DNA from: Chloroflexota bacterium
GTDB lineage: Bacteria > Chloroflexota > Anaerolineae > UBA4142
Assembly (NCBI GenBank): GCA_016199405.1
Contig: JACQGS010000302.1
Coordinates: 1-9,175, forward strand
Length of the DNA stretch: 9,175 bases
Reading direction: 5' to 3'
Shown: positions 1 through 5,640 of the stretch, one piece after another
Layout: each line of letters starts with the position of its first letter
How positions within the stretch are numbered: the first letter of the stretch is position 1
Notes under the pieces: generated by a model
Told to the model about the DNA's origin: nothing
What the model saw: the letters and a program-made list of their open reading frames with translations, nothing else
Database searches by the model: none
Translations under genes and position numbers: made by a program

Positions 1-113
1 ACGTTATGCTGTTCCAACGAGTGCTTGGGTTGTTAAATTGACAGATGCGCGAATGTGCTTCTGATGGAATCCTTTTATCCTTTTTCACTGACAGTGGATG
101 AAGGTCTCAGGCT

Positions 114-187
114 GCAAGTCGCAAGCGGCAAGTCGCAGAAAATATCACCTGCGACCGGTAACCTGTAACTTGCGACCTGTGACTTGC
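114..187. repeat. Intergenic inverted repeat, copy 1 of a dispersed element
   Basis: The left arm (114-138) contains GCAAGTCGCAAG and GTCGCAG. The right arm (149-187) contains CTGCGAC, CTTGCGAC and GACTTGC. An inner perfect 7-bp stem pairs 132-138 with 149-155 around a 10-nt loop, and an outer 8-bp stem pairs 118-125 with 169-176. The AAGTCGCAAGCGG block (116-128) and the following GCGACCGG...ACCTGT...ACTTGCGAC block recur at 6376-6428 in the same order and orientation. The element begins only a few bases beyond the stop codon of the permease gene, so it lies in the 3' end of that transcript and could act as a processing or termination hairpin. It has no T-run typical of an intrinsic terminator. 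Confidence 0.75.
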
Positions 188-193
188 CCCTCG

Positions 194-1315
194 TCACTTT
201 TTCCTTTCGATTTTGATCCGATAGCGATTCAAAATTTCGCTCGAAATCAGCATGAACAAAATAATTCCCTGCAACATGCGCGCGAGGCCGGACGGCTGAA
301 TCTCGCGGCTCCCAATCAACAAGCCGCCAAAAAGAATCGCGACCGGAATCACCGCCCACGGATTTAATTTCGCCAGCCACGCGACGATGATCGCGGTAAA
401 GCCATAGCCCGGCGAAATGCGATCCTGCAACCGATGCACGACGCCGGTCACCTCCGCCATTCCCGCGAGTCCGGCGAGCGCGCCGGAAATCATCATCACG
501 AGCACCGTGTTGCGCACGATATCAATGCCGGCGTAGCGCGCCGCGTTCGGATTGTCGCCGATCAAGCGGATCTCATAGCCCCAACGCGTGCGCGCGAGTA
601 AATACCAGACCGCGACCGTCGCGAGCAATCCGAACACCAAACCGAGATGAATCGTCAGCCCGGCAAATGCCGGAATTTGCGCGGCGTAATCGGACAGGCG
701 CGGCAGCCACGCGTTCGCCGGAAAGGTCGGCGTGAGTTGAAAGCCGCGATCGCTCCACGAGCCGTAAATCCAATACGCGTTCCAGAAAAACGCGATGTAA
801 TTCAGCATCAGTGTTGTAATGATTTCGTTGACGCCGAATTTCGCTTTGAGATAGCCGGGAATCAAACCAATCGCCGCGCCCATCACGATGCCGGCAATTG
901 CCATCGTCGGAATAAAAATCCACGGCGACACGTCTTTGCCGAAAACTTGCTGAACGATGTACGTCGCGCCGAACGCGCCGAGATAAAATTGCCCCTCCGC
1001 GCCAATGTTCCACAAGCGCGCCCGAAACGCAATCAAACACGCGAGCCCGGTGAGAATGAGCGGCGACGCTTTGACGAGCGTATCGGACAAGACGCCGGTG
1101 TTGCCGAACGCCGCGCTGAAAATGTGCGCGTACGCGTTGAGCGGATCGCCGCCGACGAACGCGAGAATAATTCCGCCGATGATCAGCGCGCCGATAAACG
1201 ATCCGAGCGAGGTCGCATACGGCAGCCAGCGCGGCGTTTCCATGCGCGGCTCGAGCCGAATCGAAAATGGTAATCGGAACGCGCGCGCACGCGATTCAGT
1301 TTGCATGTCTGCCAT
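194..1315 (-). CDS. ABC transporter permease, BMP/nucleoside type (BPD_transp_2 family)
   Basis: This 373-residue protein is the membrane channel subunit of an importer that works with the ATPase at 1921-3435 and the lipoprotein at 3481-4692. A short basic cytoplasmic N-terminus (about residues 1-30) is followed by many hydrophobic segments, starting with SLGSFIGALIIGGIILAFVG. Family-typical stretches are GVNEIITTLMLNYIAFFWNAY in the middle and YEIRLIGDNPNAARYAGI near residue 250; the latter is the loop that contacts the ATPase. The length matches YufP/NupB-like permeases. The ATG at 1315 lies 7 nt after the stop of the preceding gene and has no clear Shine-Dalgarno site, so translation is probably coupled. 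A second ATG three codons later is possible. The substrate is inferred to be a purine nucleoside or base from context; sequence alone does not separate this from other BMP-system substrates. The usual second permease partner is not seen in the 193 nt beyond this gene. Confidence 0.9.
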   Translation of the reverse strand: MADMQTESRARAFRLPFSIRLEPRMETPRWLPYATSLGSFIGALIIGGIILAFVGGDPLNAYAHIFSAAFGNTGVLSDTLVKASPLILTGLACLIAFRARLWNIGAEGQFYLGAFGATYIVQQVFGKDVSPWIFIPTMAIAGIVMGAAIGLIPGYLKAKFGVNEIITTLMLNYIAFFWNAYWIYGSWSDRGFQLTPTFPANAWLPRLSDYAAQIPAFAGLTIHLGLVFGLLATVAVWYLLARTRWGYEIRLIGDNPNAARYAGIDIVRNTVLVMMISGALAGLAGMAEVTGVVHRLQDRISPGYGFTAIIVAWLAKLNPWAVIPVAILFGGLLIGSREIQPSGLARMLQGIILFMLISSEILNRYRIKIERKK

Positions 1316-1322
1316 AATGGAA

Positions 1323-1829
1323 TTACGTTTTCTCGCTTTGCAAAATTACGGCTTGAACGATCACGCCAACGATAAACAACACCAGCACAATTCCAAAAGA
1401 AATTCCCGGCGCGAGTCCTAATGCTTGCACGATCATCGACGCGCCGCCGGCGGATGACAGCACGATGAGCGCCCAATCGAACAGCGCGTACATCAACCCC
1501 GCGCCGATCAAACCGCCGACCACGAACGCGACCCAGCCCAAGATTTCAGAGCCGGGCAAGAGCGAATGCGCGAGATACTCCAAGAAAAATCCGCCGGCAA
1601 GAAATCCGGTCACGCCGATCGCGACGTTGCGCAAAAAAATCGCAACCACCGCGCCGAGAATGCCGGCGACGATCGCGACGCTGAGAATCGCGATTTCCGG
1701 CGCGTCGTGCATAAAGCGCGCCGTGAACTGAATGCCGGTTTCGAACCCAATCGCCGCGACGAAAACCCAATACAATTTTCGCCCAAGCGTCAACAACGAC
1801 ACGCCAACGAGAAGACGAAGGATGGGCAT
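1323..1829 (-). CDS. Small multi-pass membrane protein, DUF4203/TMEM198-like
   Basis: This 168-residue protein is almost entirely hydrophobic, with roughly six to seven membrane segments rich in Gly and Ala. The recognisable N-terminal stretch runs RKLYWVFVAAIGFETGIQF, followed by glycine-rich helices such as VAGILGAVVAIF and VGGLIGAGLMYALFDW. This pattern fits the DUF4203 (TM7SF3/TMEM198-like) family, whose molecular role in bacteria is not established. The start is well set: GGAGG at 1836-1840 lies 6 nt upstream of the ATG at 1829. The gene sits between the ATPase and the permease of one transporter, 7 nt ahead of the permease, so it is almost certainly co-transcribed. It could be an accessory membrane subunit or simply an inserted passenger. 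The family assignment is from pattern memory and is less certain than for the neighbours. Confidence 0.72.
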   Translation of the reverse strand: MPILRLLVGVSLLTLGRKLYWVFVAAIGFETGIQFTARFMHDAPEIAILSVAIVAGILGAVVAIFLRNVAIGVTGFLAGGFFLEYLAHSLLPGSEILGWVAFVVGGLIGAGLMYALFDWALIVLSSAGGASMIVQALGLAPGISFGIVLVLFIVGVIVQAVILQSEKT

Positions 1830-1835
1830 GAGTTA

Positions 1836-1840
1836 CCTCC
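1836..1840 (-). promoter_or_regulatory. Shine-Dalgarno site of the DUF4203-like gene
   Basis: A perfect GGAGG on the minus strand, 6 nt before the ATG at 1829, fixes that start. Confidence 0.8.
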
Positions 1841-1883
1841 ACAAACATGATTCATAAGGATTCCGCAATCTACAATCCGAAAA

Positions 1884-1928
1884 CTTGTCCTGAACGAAGT
1901 GAAGGATCCGAAATCTGAAATCACTTCG
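1884..1928. repeat. Intergenic repeat and inverted repeat behind the ATPase gene
   Basis: Positions 1884-1908 read CTTGTCCTGA-ACGAAGTGAAGGATC. This resembles, from memory, the widespread CTTGTCCTGAGCGAAGTC-GAAGGATC type of bacterial intergenic repeat. In addition CGAAGTGA (1895-1902) is a perfect 8-bp inverted match of TCACTTCG (1921-1928), with an 18-nt spacer. The right arm contains the TGA stop codon of the ATPase gene (1921-1923), so the end of that gene is part of the stem. Flanking stretches such as AATCTACAATCCGAAA and ATCCGAAATCTGAAAT are short, related AT-rich words. The element fills most of the 91-nt gap between the ATPase gene and the membrane-protein gene. Confidence 0.6.
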
Positions 1929-3435
1929 TCCCCGCCATCCACAAGCCAATTTTTTCAATGTCCGCGTTTTCGGCGCGCGTTTCGCCGACGACCTGCCCTT
2001 CATACATCACCGCAATGCGATCCGCCAGCGCGAGAATTTCGTCGAGGTCTTCGGAGATCAATAGAATCGCCGCGCCGGCTTCGCGCTGCTCGAGCAACAA
2101 GCGATGCACTGCTTCGGTCGCGCCAACGTCCAACCCGCGCGTCGGATGCACCGCGACCAACAGCCGCGGTCCCGCCGATATTTCGCGCGCGAGAATCAGC
2201 CGCTGCAAATTGCCGCCGGAAAGCAAACGCGCGGCGGTATCGAGCGACGGGGCGATAATTTCAAATCGCTCTTTCAGATCGTGCGCGATCGTGCGCGCCG
2301 TCGTCGTATCCATCCGCGCGCCGTGCGCGATCGGCGGCTCGCGGTAACTCTTCATGATCAAATTTTCAAAGACGCCGAGATTCGGCGCGCTGCCCATCCC
2401 GGCGCGATCTTCCGGCACGTGTGACACGCCGGTGCGGATCGCAAGCAAAGCGTTCGCGTTGGCGAGCGCGACGCCGTTCACAAGAATTTTCCCGCCGCCG
2501 AGCGCGCGCAAGCCGGTAATCACGTGCGCCAGTTCGCTCTGCCCGTTGCCAGCAACCCCGGCAATGCCCAGAATTTCGCCGGCGTGCACTTGCATCGAAA
2601 CGTCGCGCAATGCCGGCATCCCTTTGTCGTTTTCCGCGCGGGCGGCTTGAATGTCGAGCACGATCGCGCCCGGCTTTGACGATGATTTCTTCAGCGCGAA
2701 CGAAATCTCGCGCCCGACCATCAAGCGCGCGAGCTCGTTCTTCGTGACAGTTTTCGGATCGAGTCCCACCGCCGTGACTCTGCCGTTTTGCATCACGGTC
2801 AAACGATCCGCGATCTCCAGCACCTCATCGAGTTTATGACTGATAAAAACCAGCGAACGCCCGTCCCGCGCCATCGCGCGGAGTGTGGGGAAAAGTTCGC
2901 GCACTTCCGGCGGCGTCAGCACCGCGGTCGGCTCGTCCATAATGAGAACGTTGACGCCGCGATAGAGCATTTTGAGAATCTCGACGCGCTGTTGCTCGCC
3001 AACCGACAACTGCCAAATTTTTGCGCGCGGATCCACTTTCATTCCAAACTGCTCGCCGAGTTCGGCGACGCGTTTTTCGGCGGCGGACAGATTCAACCAG
3101 AAGCGCGGCGCGGGGAGACCGAGCATGACGTTTTCGGTGACGCTCTGCGACGGCACGAGCATGAAATGCTGATAGACCATGCCGATGCCGCGCGCAATCG
3201 CGTCGCGCGGCGAATGAAAATCGCACTGCGCGTCGTTCACGCAGATTTCGCCGGCGTCGGCGCGGTACAGCCCGGCGAGAATGTTCATCAGCGTGGATTT
3301 GCCCGCGCCGTTTTCGCCGAGCAGCGCGTGCACCTCGCCGCGCCGCAAATCGAAATCGACGCGATCGTTCGCGCGGATGCCGGGAAATTGCTTGACGATC
3401 CCGCGCATGGAGATGACGTTGTTGGTTGGGTTCAT
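1921..3435 (-). CDS. ABC transporter ATP-binding protein, two nucleotide-binding domains (YufO/NupA-like)
   Basis: This 504-residue cytoplasmic ATPase is a fusion of two ABC domains and powers the importer. The N-terminal domain (about 7-240) is fully equipped: Walker A GENGAGKST at 40-48, Q-loop Gln89, signature LSVGEQQ at 143-149, Walker B VLIMDE at 163-168, and a switch histidine in the following VFISHKLDE. The C-terminal domain (about 255-504) has the degenerate Walker A GVAGNGQSE, signature LSGGNLQR, and VAVHPTRGLDVG in place of a normal Walker B. That asymmetry is usual for the sugar/nucleoside (RbsA, MglA, YufO) class, with one site for catalysis and one mainly structural. The length is normal for the class. 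The ATG at 3435 has no visible Shine-Dalgarno site, because a GC-rich hairpin ends 7 nt before it; Met10 is an alternative start but is no better supported. It lies downstream of the binding-protein gene in the same transcription unit. Confidence 0.94.
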   Translation of the reverse strand: MNPTNNVISMRGIVKQFPGIRANDRVDFDLRRGEVHALLGENGAGKSTLMNILAGLYRADAGEICVNDAQCDFHSPRDAIARGIGMVYQHFMLVPSQSVTENVMLGLPAPRFWLNLSAAEKRVAELGEQFGMKVDPRAKIWQLSVGEQQRVEILKMLYRGVNVLIMDEPTAVLTPPEVRELFPTLRAMARDGRSLVFISHKLDEVLEIADRLTVMQNGRVTAVGLDPKTVTKNELARLMVGREISFALKKSSSKPGAIVLDIQAARAENDKGMPALRDVSMQVHAGEILGIAGVAGNGQSELAHVITGLRALGGGKILVNGVALANANALLAIRTGVSHVPEDRAGMGSAPNLGVFENLIMKSYREPPIAHGARMDTTTARTIAHDLKERFEIIAPSLDTAARLLSGGNLQRLILAREISAGPRLLVAVHPTRGLDVGATEAVHRLLLEQREAGAAILLISEDLDEILALADRIAVMYEGQVVGETRAENADIEKIGLWMAGTK

Positions 3436-3442
3436 AGGATTA

Positions 3443-3470
3443 GCAGGGGCGCAACTTGCTACGCCCCTGC
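3443..3470. repeat. GC-rich hairpin between binding-protein and ATPase genes
   Basis: GCAGGGGCG (3443-3451) and CGCCCCTGC (3462-3470) form a perfect 9-bp stem around a 10-nt loop that can pair a little further. The hairpin starts 10 nt after the TAA of the binding-protein gene and stops 7 nt before the ATPase ATG. No U-run follows it on the minus strand, so it is unlikely to be an intrinsic terminator. A role in mRNA processing or stabilisation, giving more binding protein than ATPase, is plausible by analogy with hairpins in other binding-protein transporter operons. It resembles, from memory, the AGGGGCG...CGCCCCT intergenic repeats common in Chloroflexota and cyanobacteria. Confidence 0.8.
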
Positions 3471-3480
3471 GCGTGAATTG

Positions 3481-4692
3481 TTACGGTCCTAATTTCGGCA
3501 ATTGCGCGACGACGTTCTCGTACCACCAGTACATGCCGTACTTGGCAGCGAATCCCGGCGCGCCCGGCGCGAATTGATCAATATCACCTTGCGTCATTTT
3601 TTCGCCCTTGGGCACGATCACTTTGCCGGTGTTGTCTTTGATTTCGCCGGCGAAAACATCAAAGCGCGTGAATTTTCCGGCGACCATATCTTTGAGTTTC
3701 GCTTGCACGAGCGGGATCACATCTTTCGGCACGCCGGCTTTGGGCGTCTGTCCTTCCATGAATCCAAACAAGCCCAAGCCGCCGGCATCCGCGTCGAAGT
3801 ATTCCGCGCCGGGTTTCCATGTTCCCGCGCGCATCGCTTTCACATCTGCGACGTAGATGGGTCCCCACGTCCAGTACATCGTCGTGAGGCACGAATCGAG
3901 TTTGCAGTTTTCGAGATAATCGTACGTGATCGCCCACTTGCCTTTTTCTTTCGCGGCTTCGGCATTGGCGGGCGTATCCGCGCCGGTCATCACGACCTGC
4001 GCGCCGGCGTCAAAGAGCGAGTTCGCCCCTTCTTTTTCTTTCACCGGATCGTGCCACGTATTGATCCACCGCACATCCAGCTTGCATTCGGGGCACGTTT
4101 GCTTGATGCCGATGGCAAAGGCGTTGCCGAGACGCAACTCTTCCGGAATCGGAAACGTCGCGATGTAGCCGATGCTCGGCTTGCCGTCCGCTTTGGCGCG
4201 CGCGCCGGCGATCATCCCGGCGAGATATTTCATATCTTCCATCGCGCCGAACATGTTCCCAAAGTTCGTGCCGTTACTCTTGAAACCGGAAACGTGGAGG
4301 AACTTGATGTTTGGAAATTCCTTCGCGACCGTTTCCATCCCGTCCATGAAACCGAACGACGTGCCGATGATCGCATCAAAGCCCTTGCGGGCGAGCGCGC
4401 GCGTGATCTGCTCCGATTCCGTTCCTTCGGGCACGAGTTCGATGTACGCGGTCGCGACATCGGCTAAATTCTTTTCGAGAAAGACGCGACCGACATCGTG
4501 CGCCTGCGTCCATCCGCCGTCATCGTGCGGACCGACGTAAATGAAGGCGACGTTGTACTTGCCCTTGACCGGTTCGGGAATTTGAAATTTGCCGACCGTC
4601 GTCGGGGCACTCGGCGCGGCGGGCGCGCACGCCATCGCAATCAGCGCGATCACGCCCAGCGCGGCGATGAGAAATAATTTGCGATTCAACAT
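3481..4692 (-). CDS. BMP-family substrate-binding lipoprotein of a purine/nucleoside ABC transporter
   Basis: This 403-residue extracytoplasmic lipoprotein captures substrate for the importer encoded downstream. The N-terminus (MLNRK, then a hydrophobic stretch ending AMAC) is a lipoprotein signal peptide with lipidated Cys22, followed by an Ala/Pro/Ser linker. The mature part shows the BMP/PnrA/Med pattern: YNVAFIYVGPHDDGGWTQAHD near the start, VPEGTESEQITRALARKGFD, INTWHDPVKEKEGANSLFDAG, and TMYWTWGPIY. The start was moved to the ATG at 4692, because the ATG at 4704 is itself inside the Shine-Dalgarno sequence GGAGGAG. Cysteines 200/203 and 263/268 are unusual extras that could form disulfides. 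It is the first gene of the transporter unit, after a 136-nt leader. BMP proteins bind nucleosides (PnrA, BmpA); purine specificity here is inferred, helped by the nearby adenine deaminase gene. Confidence 0.93.
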   Translation of the reverse strand: MLNRKLFLIAALGVIALIAMACAPAAPSAPTTVGKFQIPEPVKGKYNVAFIYVGPHDDGGWTQAHDVGRVFLEKNLADVATAYIELVPEGTESEQITRALARKGFDAIIGTSFGFMDGMETVAKEFPNIKFLHVSGFKSNGTNFGNMFGAMEDMKYLAGMIAGARAKADGKPSIGYIATFPIPEELRLGNAFAIGIKQTCPECKLDVRWINTWHDPVKEKEGANSLFDAGAQVVMTGADTPANAEAAKEKGKWAITYDYLENCKLDSCLTTMYWTWGPIYVADVKAMRAGTWKPGAEYFDADAGGLGLFGFMEGQTPKAGVPKDVIPLVQAKLKDMVAGKFTRFDVFAGEIKDNTGKVIVPKGEKMTQGDIDQFAPGAPGFAAKYGMYWWYENVVAQLPKLGP

Positions 4693-4695
4693 TTT

Positions 4696-4702
4696 CTCCT
4701 CC
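4696..4702 (-). promoter_or_regulatory. Shine-Dalgarno site of the binding-protein gene
   Basis: GGAGGAG lies 3 nt from the ATG at 4692 (5 nt from its GGAGG core). It overlaps the in-frame upstream ATG at 4704, and therefore argues against that earlier start. Confidence 0.85.
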
Positions 4703-4788
4703 ATAAGATGAAACCGTTTACCTCAACCGAGTCTGCGGTGTAATGTATCGAGTGCCGGTAATCACCTCCTTGCGAATGTGACCGGTGG

Positions 4789-4826
4789 CAAGTGACATGA
4801 AACTTCGACACGCCATTCGTCACTTG
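4789..4826. terminator. Possible hairpin at the 3' end of the DUF4058 gene
   Basis: CAAGTGAC (4789-4796) and GTCACTTG (4819-4826) are perfect 8-nt inverted copies separated by 22 nt. They lie 3 nt beyond the DUF4058 stop codon. The position fits transcript termination or 3'-end protection before the separate transporter unit, but there is no T-run and the loop is long. The words resemble the CAAGTCGC repeats at 114-187 and 6376-6428, so it may be a decayed copy of that element. Confidence 0.4.
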
Positions 4827-4828
4827 GA

Positions 4829-5623
4829 CTATCGCTTTCTCTTGCTTTTCAACCATCCATCTACCCACGCGGACTCGTCCGCCGAGAGCGGCGCGCGGGG
4901 AGGCTGCTGATAGTCTACGATGTCATCATACCCGCCATTGTCGTAACCGCGTGTAAAAAGGGATTGCAAATCCAGTTCGACATCGGCATCGGGCGCTCGC
5001 AAAGGCACGCGCATTTTCGGGAGCGGACGCGCGAGGGGGATGGGGTACATTTCATAGCGATAACGCTCGGTCGCGCGGCGGACGCTCATCATGTAACGAT
5101 ACGGAGCCAGAGTCGCGAGTACCTTCGGGGGAATCGCAACGGTGGCTTGCCCGCTCGCGAGCAGGTCAATCTCGACCAGATGAACGTGACTGGCAAGAAT
5201 CTGTTGCTGCTTCTGCCGATATTGGTCGTGCCCTTCGCCCGGCATCTTGTTGGCGGGACTGAGCCCCTCGATCACGGTGATCACTTGCTCGCCCGCCGCG
5301 TGAACGATTTCGACAAATGGCTCGCGGTGTTCGATCGGGGGCAGAGTCATGACAATCGGCAAAGATTCCGCTTGCGTTGGCATTGCAGTCGCCGCGTAGG
5401 CGGGTACAGATTCCCGCAATTGTTTCTGCACCAAGAGCACATCGGGATACATCGCGTGCGGCGGCGTGATGACGTACACGCGCTCGCCAATCCGCGCCAG
5501 ATAGGTGGGACGCACTTGAGGTTGGAGAGCATCACGAATGTACGTGATTAGACTCTGATGCACATCGGGCCAACGCACCGGGTCTTCAAGGTAGGGATCC
5601 ATTCCGGGAAAGGGACTGGGCAT
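4829..5623 (-). CDS. DUF4058 family protein
   Basis: This 264-residue soluble protein has the full DUF4058 pattern and no known biochemical activity. It begins MPSPFPGMDPYLED, the family's signature N-terminus, followed by YPDVLL at 59-64. The core REPFVEI...VITVIEGLSPANK lies at 101-126, with HLVEIDLL at 148-155, and the typical C-terminal part is YEMYPIPLARPLPKMRVPL, LDLQSLFTRGYDNGGYDD and a basic end. The start was chosen at the second of two adjacent ATGs (5623), 4 nt after AAGGAGGA. The longer frame from a TTG at 5644 would place the ribosome site inside the gene. It follows the Uma2 gene by 17 nt and is probably co-transcribed with it. The spacing PD...E-x-L-S...K parallels Uma2 and suggests a PD-(D/E)XK-like fold; that is inference. 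Confidence 0.92.
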   Translation of the reverse strand: MPSPFPGMDPYLEDPVRWPDVHQSLITYIRDALQPQVRPTYLARIGERVYVITPPHAMYPDVLLVQKQLRESVPAYAATAMPTQAESLPIVMTLPPIEHREPFVEIVHAAGEQVITVIEGLSPANKMPGEGHDQYRQKQQQILASHVHLVEIDLLASGQATVAIPPKVLATLAPYRYMMSVRRATERYRYEMYPIPLARPLPKMRVPLRAPDADVELDLQSLFTRGYDNGGYDDIVDYQQPPRAPLSADESAWVDGWLKSKRKR

Positions 5624-5626
5624 CAT

Positions 5627-5634
5627 TCCTCCTT
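5627..5634 (-). promoter_or_regulatory. Shine-Dalgarno site of the DUF4058 gene
   Basis: AAGGAGGA directly precedes the tandem ATGATG. The distance of 4 nt from GGAGG favours the second ATG at 5623, which also gives the family-typical MPSPFPG start. Confidence 0.8.
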
Positions 5635-5640
5635 CATCCG

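Noticed and set aside
2..64. A plus-strand frame that could be the end of a gene entering from the left, with stop at 62-64.
   Set aside because: It is too short (20 codons), has no recognisable sequence, and other plus-strand frames in the same place are equally open.
2..88. A minus-strand frame beginning with GTG at 86-88 and open to the left edge (29 codons).
   Set aside because: There is no ribosome site, no recognisable motif and only a fragment in the window. It does not resemble the start of a second permease.
114..187. Possible CRISPR array from the repeated GCAAGTCGC/GCGACTTGC words.
   Set aside because: Units are short, imperfect and inverted, and there are no regular unique spacers. 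This is a hairpin repeat.
647..1273. A long plus-strand open frame antisense to the permease gene, and similar ones across ade, the ATPase and the binding-protein genes.
   Set aside because: They are Arg/Ala/His-rich shadows produced by GC-rich codons, without ribosome sites or domains. The minus-strand proteins match known families.
3443..3470. Intrinsic terminator after the binding-protein gene.
   Set aside because: The stem is strong but no U-run follows, and the ATPase start is only 7 nt away.
4718..4765. A 15-codon leader peptide starting with GTG.
   Set aside because: The start codon lies within the Shine-Dalgarno-like sequence itself, so ribosome spacing is wrong.
4693..4828. Purine riboswitch in the leader of the binding-protein gene.
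   Set aside because: Metabolic context made it attractive, but the conserved purine-aptamer core and its paired loops could not be found on the minus strand.
4686..4868. A 60-residue minus-strand frame across the DUF4058 end and the transporter leader.
   Set aside because: It overlaps two well-supported genes and the leader between them, and its translation shows no family pattern.
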